Shown here one piece after another: positions 56,685 to 64,000 of a stretch of DNA of 64,000 nucleotides. This DNA is from Dactylonectria macrodidyma (lineage: Eukaryota; Ascomycota; Sordariomycetes; Hypocreales; Nectriaceae). The stretch lies in contig JAGMUV010000045.1 of NCBI GenBank assembly GCA_020744425.1, forward strand, positions 186,001 to 250,000, written 5' to 3'. The notes beneath the pieces are model-generated. The model was not told where the DNA came from. It did not search any database and saw nothing but the letters and a program-made list of their open reading frames with translations. The position numbers and the translations under genes were made by a program. Each line of letters opens with the position of its first letter. Position 1 is the first letter of the stretch.

Positions 56685-57076
56685 TCATCTCGAGTTCCGC
56701 CCTTGCGATGTAGGTGGCACTCCCCCATTGACAACAGCAGCGGGGTCCAATCGCCAAAGACCTCTTTTTCGCTTTTTACCTACAGAATCAGGCGGAGAGA
56801 AGGCCTGCGGTGCATTAGCATGATCCACGATTCGTCCTTTCCTAGCCTGGTAACTGACCGTATTCATACTTAGATTGTGGCGAATGCTCTTTTGCCAACC
56901 CTGCCTTGCGACCACCTCCTTCTGATTCTCCGTAAACCACAGATATATCTCCTGCAATGACATAAAATACTTCGAACACCCGTTAAGTTGCCAAGGCAAG
57001 GGACTTAACGGCTGAATATCCAGCCCGAAGGGTAAATACCGTATACCTGCTATTAAACTCTCCTGGGGGAACCCCC
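56685..57076 (-). pseudogene. Forkhead (winged-helix) domain fragment
   Basis: The minus-strand frame contains MSLQEIYLWFTENQKEV, then RQGWQKSIRHNLSMNTVSY and GKKRKRGLWRLDP, the helix 2, recognition helix 3 and second-wing positions of a forkhead DNA-binding domain (family pattern ...LxEIYxWI...W-NSIRHNLS...G-YW-L). The first third of the domain, normally beginning with a PPYSY-type motif, is not seen. The upstream bases are open but not forkhead-like, although a TTGCAG just before EIYLWF could be an acceptor of a lost exon. The frame ends at 56685 after a short basic tail. It sits directly 3' of the Helitron gene on the same strand, so capture of a host gene fragment is possible. Confidence 0.7.
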
Positions 57077-57329
57077 TAGAAGCCCCCTTTCGACTGCGGC
57101 GGTAACCAGCTGTTAAACCACTTCAAACCTGTAGTCAGGGAGTTGACTGATAGACATAGGGGTCCCTCTACCACTTCCTGACAGGTCCAATCAACTATGT
57201 ACTGTATATCGAATTTCCCCTTTCCCTGTAGCTTATAGGAAAACGCCATTTAGTCAATGTAGCGTGGTGGATACGGCGGATCGGTCAGCTGTTGAGCCTG
57301 ACGGCGTTGTTGGTCAGCAAGGCGCATCT

Positions 57330-60300
57330 TCATCCCTGCCTTATAGTTAGCCACAAACCCAGTACGTAGGAAACGCAGGCGTATAAACCTTCCGTGGGCG
57401 TGTGGTTATAGAGGCTCTGACGATCGAAAGGCGCCTCAAGGAGTAGGCCTTGCAGCGAGGTAACTCGTGAGACGGCAACATAACTAATACCGGCCTGGAA
57501 GTCGCGTGTAGCGAGGTCAGTAACTATCTGATCCTTCGTTAGGCTCTGGCATTTGTGAACAGTGATAGCAAATGCCACGATCAGGGGAAACTGCGTGCGA
57601 GCGCAGGTCTCGTTGCCCACTAGGAAATCACGCGTGACTGGAAGGATGGGTACGATTTTCCTGCCCTCGTTAGTTGTTAGATACGGCGGTCCATCGTAGC
57701 TATCGAAATCCACCATAATAACGGCTGGGGGGTCTTCCCATGGTTTGGCGCCTGCATTCCAGGCGATATCGTATACCGTACCCTGGGCGCCGTTAACTAG
57801 GCCAGCTGGCTGCCATAGATTAGTCGTGAGCATTATCCTGGCGCCCTTAGCAGCAGGGAACTTGTTGGATAGATTGCCAGCGTTGTCGCTTGGCGCCTGC
57901 CCCGCGCCGTTGCCCCGATTCCTTGCCTCCACTTGTATTGCCGGGGCGTTGAGGTGTACCATATGCTCGTAATTGTATTCGTTGACGCGGGCTTTTGTAG
58001 AATACACCCGCAAAGCGGCCCTGAATCTGTCAACCTCGCTCTGCGTTAGCTTGGCCCGTACACGATTGCTAAGGAGGTTCCAGGAGGGTATAGATAACTT
58101 AACTTCACGCAGTTCTTGCAAGGCCTGACGGAACCGGGCCTGATCGTCCCCAGCCTGGCGCTGTACCGTGGTCAGGAAGACGGTGCGGTCAAATAGCCGG
58201 TAGGTCACTTGCCCTCGCCTTTCCAACGAAGACAGTCTGGTGCTAGTCGAATACAGGGGCTTTTGCCGGACTGGTGGTAACTGGAAGAAATCGCCCACAA
58301 GCAAGACACTCACACCACCAAAGAATTCGAGGCTACGTTGTAGAAAGGCTTGCCGCAGGCGGGAGTCGATCCGCGCCAGCTGCTCAAGCCCTAGCATGCT
58401 CTTTTCATCGATAACGAGGTATTTGACGTGCCGTAGGCGGGATTGAAGGGCGGCTGCATCGGCTGGAGGAAGGTCGGTAAAAGTGCCACCTACTGGGAGG
58501 CGTAGCAACGAATGTATAGTGCTGCCCTGTATCTGGTTACTCGCAACGCCTGTCGGCGCTACGCGGCAAATAGGGCTAGGATTCGGTAGGGCAGCCGCCT
58601 GAAGATGGGAGGAAAGCACCTTAATAAGGAAGGACTTGCCTGTACCACCACCACCGTCAACATGGAGAAGGATTTGAGTAGGATTTTGCTCCTGGAAGTG
58701 GCCCATGAAAGTGTCGTACACGAGCCGTTGTTGTGCGTTAAGCTGGTCACGCCAGTGAGGGCCAAGAACCTCCACATTGTTGGCGATAGGGTGGCTAGCG
58801 ATAAGGTCTTTCCAGTAGCTGTCTCGAAATTCCGGATAAGTGCCCACATGCCGTGTCCAGTCGTAATTGACGTCGATATCGCGGCGGCCAGGTAGGTCAA
58901 GATCTTCCTGGGTAAGGGGGTTGTCAGGTAAAAGGGCGGCGAGGCGGATCCAGTCTTCGTCATCAAATTCTTCCTCCACAGGCAGAGTCTCGTACTGATC
59001 CTCTTGAGGTTGTAATCGAGCCTCTTTTGGCCGGCCGTAATGGTCATCACCATGACTGTGGTGCTGCCAACAATAGGAGAAGGCCTTAGCGTGAGAATTA
59101 AAACGCTGGCCGCCAAATGTGAGGAGCTCATCAAGCCGGCGATGTGGGTGGTTTAACGTTAGCTTTACGCGGCAGTAATCTGGCCACTGTTGGCCTTCTG
59201 GATCAGCCTGGTAGCGAGGAAAGTAGACCAATACACGAGGCCTGCCGTTAACGTTGCCTGGCTGCCATTGCTTCCACATGGAAGGGTTCCTAGAGCGGAA
59301 ATTCCAGTATTTGAGAAAGGAAACATAGGTCAGGTCCTCTAGGGCTTCTGGCCGTTGACAGTACTTTTCGTAGACGTTGGGCGCCTCGTTAACCTCATCG
59401 CCGTCAATCCGTAGGGAGCGGGAATGCCTGTCAGGATTACGGCAATCAACGTATAGGCAGGTTCGTGAGCCCTCCTGTAACGGCAGACCGAGGAGCAAGT
59501 GGCTAACCTCCTGCTTCGAGTAGTCTCGCTCAGCAACTAGCTGATTTAGGAGCTTTGACGTGAAGGAAATCAGGGGGTTGTGGTCCTTAACCCGGGGCAT
59601 CAGGGCCTTCCCAATCTGAGCAAACGACTCGCTCTTCTTTTCCGACTTGGAGCAGTATTTGGCTGCGTAATCGATTACCTGCTGTAGGCTCGTGCAGGGC
59701 GAGACATCTGTATTGGCTAGCCATGCAACGGTAAGCAAGCGGTTGTAGTGGTTAATCTGGCTATCGTTCCGCTCGCCCCTGAAGCTCCAGTGCTTAGAAT
59801 GAGGAACCTTGTCAAGGGAGGCTAGGAGGCGCTGCCCGTGAGGAAATCCAAAGTGGCACTCTACCTGCTTGGTATGCTTATTTAGCTGCATACAGTAGTT
59901 GTTGCATCGGTGGCGTTGCACGCGGTTGACTACCATTGATAGGAACTGAACGGTAAGGGGATGCTCCAATAGATTACTGATCAGGGGATTCCCTTCCCCA
60001 GGCGCCTGTATCCGCTGAGGCTCTGGGTTAATAGCAGATACGTGATATCCCCAGATTCGAGCGAATTGCTCTCGGGACTGACCATTCTCAGGATCTAAGT
60101 CTGGGTGGCCATTTAACCAATATAGGCCATGGTGGTGACTGGAACCCCTGCCCTGCCACTCGTAGCGACCCCAAAAGTCCGTCAGGTGAAACTTCTGCTT
60201 CAGGACAATAGTCCTAAAGAGCATATAACGCTTATGGAAGTGATAAGCGGCAATGTGGGCGTTGTCTCTCAGTAATTGCCGGGACAGGGCCATCCGCGCC

Positions 60301-62180
60301 GCCTCAGGAGCTGCTTTCCACTCTTGGAATCGAGGCATATGACGATATAGGGACTCCCAGTGGTAATCAGCCGCACTTGCAGTAACGAAAAGGCCAGGCC
60401 TGCCTAGATTGTAGGCATATGCCTCCAATTCCTTCCTTTGCTTATACCAATATGGACGGGTGCCCCTGATTACGGCGGCTTGGCGCGTGATCGACTGGAT
60501 CAGGGCCTGAGCCTCTGGCTCGTCAGGCTTAGCCATCGCTACCTCTATGTCAGCGCGCGTAAGAGGTTGACGGCGGCCTTCGTGTTGATTGACTAAGTAG
60601 TTGCTTCGCTTTCTGACCTGCGCACGTAACAGCGTGTTGAGGGCGACGAAAGGCCACGTCTTATGGCGGGCAAAACGTCCGTCTTGCCATCTCATCGCAT
60701 GGGCAAGGTAGTCCTGGTACGTGATGCTCCGTAGGCGAGGCTCCACGAAGTCCGCCTTGCCGTCAGGGTAGAGAGTAGGGAACGCGAGCGTTAACAGCGG
60801 CTGGGAACGGTTGAATTCGTTGATAGGAGTCCTGCGAATGGAAGGTAGTGGCATCTGGTGTTGAGCCTGCGCGCTAGGCGGCATATGCTCAAGATCAGCC
60901 AAACGCTCAGGGTCAGGGGTACCATGAAGGAATCGGGACTGCAGGGCGTTTAATTCGGTATCGGTAACCTGCAAATTCGGGATCGCTGATGCGTCAGCAA
61001 CGCTAGGATCCTCTTCTACAGCTTCCTCAACGGGGCCTTGGGGGACCTCGCCGTCAGGCATGTCGGCCACTTGGCTAGCAATGGAAGCAACTATGCTGTC
61101 GTCAAGAGGAAGCCGTTGCAAGCGATCCTGCCTCACAACGATATCGCGATAGCCCGGGTGGTGGCGCTGTAGGTAATGGAGCCAGGTCAACAGGCATGAG
61201 CGGCGTACCCGGAAATCGCGAGCAAACTGCTGCTGGAAGTGAGGATCGCCCTCTATATTAGGAGGCCGCAGGAGTACGATATCTAGCTCTTCAGGTAGGA
61301 CTGGGAGCTCTTCAAATAGCCTACCAACATTGCGAAGGAAGTGGACAACGTGACCGCGGTATTTGTATTGAGCACCACGTACCTGTAGGACCTTCACGTG
61401 TACGTGAACCCTAGCAATCAGCATCTCCTCAACCATTGTTAGGCCAGGTAGATTACCGGGGACTTCCCCGAAGTCAATGTTATTCGCAGCGCTAAAGAAG
61501 TAGGGCTCGTTAGGGGTTCTCTCCCTGTCTCGACTAATGCAGCGGCTGCAGATTTTCAAGCTATTTCTCTTCATTTCGAACCAATGCTCCCGGCAGCGAA
61601 TGCAACTATGCATCTTCTCGTCATCCAGGGCGGTATAGAACTCCCGCACAAGGACCTGATCCTCCTCACTAAGGGCAGGCAAGTTAAGGTCCCCTGTCAA
61701 AGGTGGATCAACTATCTGATCAAACTGTCGCTCTTGAGGCTCTGGCCGTGGCCGTGGGTTAAAGGTGCCTTGACGTGTATAACGGCCGCGGCAATGACCC
61801 TGTGGCAGTAATGAAGGTGTGGCAGGGAACGATTCCTGTGGTATAGGCGTGCCTAGCACAACAGGGGCCGTTGGAAGAGTGCCTTGAGGAATTGGCGTTT
61901 GAGGAATCAGCGTGCCCAGAACTACTGTTGGCAGACTAAGGGTAGGAGGGATAACGGAAGGTCCCTCTACCGCGCTTGGGGTAGGTGGCCTCAGTAGAGG
62001 TCTAGGCAGTCCCTGGAGTGCGGGCGCCAGGCGACGGAATAAAGCAGGCGTGGCAGGAGGTTGTAAGCCGTGCACAGACGCAGGCGTTGGCGCAGTCCGC
62101 CTTGGAGGCGTCAGGTTAGCTAGAGAATTGGTCCTTTTCGTGGCTCTGCGTGGCGATAGCCTCAAGGCAATATTCCGCAT
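57330..62180 (-). CDS. Helitron Rep/PIF1-like helicase (RepHel)
   Basis: A single uninterrupted frame of 1616 residues. It nicks and transfers single-stranded DNA in rolling-circle transposition and unwinds it. Residues 1-150 are Pro-rich. Cys pairs follow at about 195-220 (CIRCREHW, CSRC). The Helitron_like_N/Rep region runs to about 850, with HUH histidines at 682-684 (GRGSSHHHGLYW) and the two-tyrosine motif DYAAKYCSK (Y838, Y842). The helicase has Walker A GGGGTGKS at 1176-1183, Walker B YLVIDEKSM, motif III LLVGDFFQLPPV and the C-terminal VHKCQSL and SYVAVSRV motifs. The frame is complete through all motifs. Near 57380 a probable one-base shift exchanges the natural end: the adjacent frame continues FVANYKAGMKMRLADQQRR to a stop at 57250. 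The ATG at 62180 follows an upstream remnant of the gene, so the original start was further 5'. Confidence 0.93.
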   Translation of the reverse strand: MRNIALRLSPRRATKRTNSLANLTPPRRTAPTPASVHGLQPPATPALFRRLAPALQGLPRPLLRPPTPSAVEGPSVIPPTLSLPTVVLGTLIPQTPIPQGTLPTAPVVLGTPIPQESFPATPSLLPQGHCRGRYTRQGTFNPRPRPEPQERQFDQIVDPPLTGDLNLPALSEEDQVLVREFYTALDDEKMHSCIRCREHWFEMKRNSLKICSRCISRDRERTPNEPYFFSAANNIDFGEVPGNLPGLTMVEEMLIARVHVHVKVLQVRGAQYKYRGHVVHFLRNVGRLFEELPVLPEELDIVLLRPPNIEGDPHFQQQFARDFRVRRSCLLTWLHYLQRHHPGYRDIVVRQDRLQRLPLDDSIVASIASQVADMPDGEVPQGPVEEAVEEDPSVADASAIPNLQVTDTELNALQSRFLHGTPDPERLADLEHMPPSAQAQHQMPLPSIRRTPINEFNRSQPLLTLAFPTLYPDGKADFVEPRLRSITYQDYLAHAMRWQDGRFARHKTWPFVALNTLLRAQVRKRSNYLVNQHEGRRQPLTRADIEVAMAKPDEPEAQALIQSITRQAAVIRGTRPYWYKQRKELEAYAYNLGRPGLFVTASAADYHWESLYRHMPRFQEWKAAPEAARMALSRQLLRDNAHIAAYHFHKRYMLFRTIVLKQKFHLTDFWGRYEWQGRGSSHHHGLYWLNGHPDLDPENGQSREQFARIWGYHVSAINPEPQRIQAPGEGNPLISNLLEHPLTVQFLSMVVNRVQRHRCNNYCMQLNKHTKQVECHFGFPHGQRLLASLDKVPHSKHWSFRGERNDSQINHYNRLLTVAWLANTDVSPCTSLQQVIDYAAKYCSKSEKKSESFAQIGKALMPRVKDHNPLISFTSKLLNQLVAERDYSKQEVSHLLLGLPLQEGSRTCLYVDCRNPDRHSRSLRIDGDEVNEAPNVYEKYCQRPEALEDLTYVSFLKYWNFRSRNPSMWKQWQPGNVNGRPRVLVYFPRYQADPEGQQWPDYCRVKLTLNHPHRRLDELLTFGGQRFNSHAKAFSYCWQHHSHGDDHYGRPKEARLQPQEDQYETLPVEEEFDDEDWIRLAALLPDNPLTQEDLDLPGRRDIDVNYDWTRHVGTYPEFRDSYWKDLIASHPIANNVEVLGPHWRDQLNAQQRLVYDTFMGHFQEQNPTQILLHVDGGGGTGKSFLIKVLSSHLQAAALPNPSPICRVAPTGVASNQIQGSTIHSLLRLPVGGTFTDLPPADAAALQSRLRHVKYLVIDEKSMLGLEQLARIDSRLRQAFLQRSLEFFGGVSVLLVGDFFQLPPVRQKPLYSTSTRLSSLERRGQVTYRLFDRTVFLTTVQRQAGDDQARFRQALQELREVKLSIPSWNLLSNRVRAKLTQSEVDRFRAALRVYSTKARVNEYNYEHMVHLNAPAIQVEARNRGNGAGQAPSDNAGNLSNKFPAAKGARIMLTTNLWQPAGLVNGAQGTVYDIAWNAGAKPWEDPPAVIMVDFDSYDGPPYLTTNEGRKIVPILPVTRDFLVGNETCARTQFPLIVAFAITVHKCQSLTKDQIVTDLATRDFQAGISYVAVSRVTSLQGLLLEAPFDRQSLYNHTPTEGLYACVSYVLGLWLTIRQG

Positions 62181-62219
62181 GACGGCAACGGCGGCTCTGG
62201 ATTCGGCTACCCGTTCCCT

Positions 62220-62380
62220 TCAGCGTGCCCTACAGCTACTACACTGTCCTGTAATCTTCGTAGAGTCCTTGACGCTTCGAAATTCGACTTCGCGCAGGTC
62301 TTGCTTGCAGGTATGGCAGTTCCGAGCTGCCTGGGGTATATCACGTCCTCCATCTGGTCGTATATATATCCACCTCTTAC
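62220..62380 (-). pseudogene. Lost N-terminal zinc motif of RepHel
   Basis: In the same frame as RepHel, directly upstream and separated by one TGA (62220-62222), the sequence encodes ARNCHTCKQDLREVEF and then ITGQCSSCRAR, a CxxC...CxxC motif. A comparable motif opens the reading frame at 63119. The TGA is one transition from CGA or TGG. A TATATATA run lies further upstream at about 62362-62370. The inference is that RepHel once began here. Confidence 0.6.
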
Positions 62381-62959
62381 CCACCTAGACTGCTAGATAT
62401 CGCTCGGGCAGGGAGGCTTTGCGACTACTTACGTCCAATACCATGATAGATCTCGATAGAGAGGTTGTCTTTGAGGTAGTAGTTAGATCAGATCTGAATG
62501 ATCAGGGAGGAAACTGCACTGCTTCCCGGAGGCAGGGTAACCCGGGAATCTTGAGAGGTAGGCTAGCTGAGGAGGTAATATGTGAACCTAGATACCGTTC
62601 GCAACCTGACGGGTAGACGATATCGGTTTGATATGGGTCTGTTGAGACGGTGAGCGACGTAATGGCTCCCGAGCTCCCTGATCTCGACAGGCGCTGTGTG
62701 TTGCGCAAAGCAGCAACGATGCGACCGTCCTCCTCAAAATCACGGAGGGACGGGGAGGAGGGGGTGGTATTGGAATAGCCCGCTCTTAGCAAAGTTGCGG
62801 CGACGAATTGTATGCATAGACTGGCTGAGATTGTGACAATGGACGCACACAGGCAGGGTTGTAAGTGGTTAATACCATCATCAGCCAGAAGCGAAATCAC
62901 GCAACTAAACAGAGTCCGACGCGGAAGCCTTGTGATCTACCGTCCGCCTGGAGTCATCG
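62381..62959. other. Region between two divergent Helitron-type genes
   Basis: Contains the presumed 5' sides of both genes. A minus-strand frame of 132 codons (62502-62900) has no recognisable features. Confidence 0.4.
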
Positions 62960-64000
62960 ATGTCGAGAGAAGGCAGCAGCAGGATGGATAGTCCAGCGGC
63001 GAAGCCACATGAGGCAGTTGTTCACATGGAAGCCTGCTCGTCGTCAGCTGGGAACGGGCAAGAGGGTAATAATGTAAGCTCCTTCCTCATCAAACCGTCC
63101 CTCCAATCCAACATACTCATGGCTGATTCTATCCCTTCAATGAAGGTTTGCAGGAACTGCAAGCAGGCGAAGCCGGCAGATCAATGCATTTCGAAGAAAA
63201 AATCTTCCATATCACGTGGAAACTTATGGTTGACTGTCTCGACTGTAGGAATCGGCAAGCCTCACGCGCCTCTAAGCGTACTGTGCAACAAGCCGAGTTA
63301 TCCCCAATACGTCGAGTAGGATTGCCATTGACAGACTTGCAACTACTTACACCAATTCTGCCGAAGGAATCTGAGGTTGAAGATACCGAATGGAGGCAGC
63401 AGGGGGAAGCAATTGCAAGGTCATTGCCCAGAAGACCCCTGCGAGGCGGTTTGCGGTCAAATAGAGTATGGAAGTCTCATGATACGGCCCACAGTGGAGG
63501 TTCCGCGCTACATCAGCCACCGAGTCAGCTTCAGAGGCCCTTGTCGCCCAGAGAACGTGGTGCGCCGGCGGCCGGCGGCTCTGATCCTCCGCCCTTTCAT
63601 CGACACTTTTTGCCCAAGGAGAGGCGGGATGGAGATGATGAGCGGCGCGGTATGGCGACGATTATCCAGCCCAAGCAACCAGTCTCTGAAGACATTAGAC
63701 AAAGCGAGCTAGCAGCAGCAATTGCACGGGGTTTGCCCCAGAGACGTCGGGGACGGGGCCGGCGGCCGAAAGCAAGACCAGCCACTAGCGGTGCTTCTAA
63801 CATAGGGGGTTCGGCGCAACATGCTGCGGTGACTCGCCGAGACGAGCCTCCGAGGAAAAAAATCCGAGCTGAAGCCCGAAGGCAGAGAAGACGGGAGTCG
63901 CAGGCCGAAGACCTGGCGAGCGTGTTGCGCTTCTTGGAGGACGAGTTTGCCGTGAAGGAGAGTCTGTCCAACGAGCAGACGTGGTGTACGCCAATACCGC
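62960..64000 (+). pseudogene. Second Helitron-type N-terminal frame, runs off the edge
   Basis: The frame from ATG 62960 (or ATG 63119, MADSIPSMKVCRNCKQAK) holds a first CxxC pair. A one-base shift in the A-run near 63205 leads into a frame that holds CLDCRNRQASRASKR and then stays open without a stop from about 63220 to base 64000. This later part is rich in Arg/Pro with basic clusters (RRRGRGRRPKARP, RRDEPPRKKIRAEARR) and ends in a helix LASVLRFLEDEFAVK. The N-terminal paired-Cys motif and Pro/Arg-rich lead resemble the front of the Helitron protein on the other strand. It is partial at the right edge; the Rep and helicase domains would lie beyond the window if the inference holds. It could also be a different DNA-binding protein. 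Confidence 0.5.

Larger units (their letters stand above)
57250..62380 (-). mobile_element. Helitron (autonomous type), ends unresolved
   Basis: Defined by the Rep/helicase gene and the upstream zinc-motif remnant. Helitrons start with TC, end with CTRR after a hairpin and have no target duplication. I could not fix either end with confidence. A GGGGGTTCCCCC inverted repeat on the minus strand near 57075 is a possible hairpin but lacks a nearby CTRR. Confidence 0.7.

Overview
The window is nuclear DNA of a filamentous ascomycete (Pezizomycotina). The evidence is a sharp split between extremely AT-rich and GC-balanced DNA, C-to-T and G-to-A decay of repeats typical of repeat-induced point mutation (RIP), a short 76-bp intron with a GTACGT donor, a TFIID subunit gene of fungal type, and a repeat set (Tad-like LINE, Fot/pogo, hAT, MULE and Helitron elements) characteristic of that group. 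I cannot name the species.

Bases 1-30420 form an AT-rich, essentially gene-free block. It is built from decayed repeats: (i) a family of roughly 380-440 bp elements with terminal inverted repeats and TA target sites (family A, eleven elements with two ends plus four single ends); (ii) a dispersed repeat of about 1 kb with TG...CA-like ends (family R2, in both orientations); (iii) two RIP-destroyed Ty3/Gypsy pol genes on the minus strand; (iv) a 515-bp, nearly identical inverted repeat whose arms lie 19.3 kb apart; and (v) a few GC-richer islets that look younger than the RIP, including a solo-LTR-like insertion with a perfect 5-bp target duplication.

Bases 30421-45700 are a nest of better preserved transposons: two adjacent TIR elements, a hAT relic, a Tad-like LINE with an internal deletion, a complete 2.8-kb Fot/pogo element whose transposase is one frame broken by six RIP-type stops, a second LINE copy cut off by a hAT transposase fragment, a 9-bp minisatellite, and a pogo C-terminal fragment. 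Bases 45876-50365 are a small host-gene island on the minus strand: a two-exon tandem-chromodomain gene and the gene for TFIID subunit TAF7. Bases 51054-54179 are a MULE with long terminal inverted repeats and a broken FAR1-type transposase.

Bases 54400-64000 are Helitron territory: a RepHel-like N-terminal fragment, a small TIR element, a forkhead-domain fragment, a nearly intact 1616-residue Rep/helicase on the minus strand, and a divergent second Helitron-type reading frame that runs off the right edge. Decay is graded. The left block is saturated, the elements at 33-45 kb carry a few RIP-type nonsense changes, and the Helitron helicase is almost undamaged. The only genes likely to serve the host are the chromodomain gene and TAF7.
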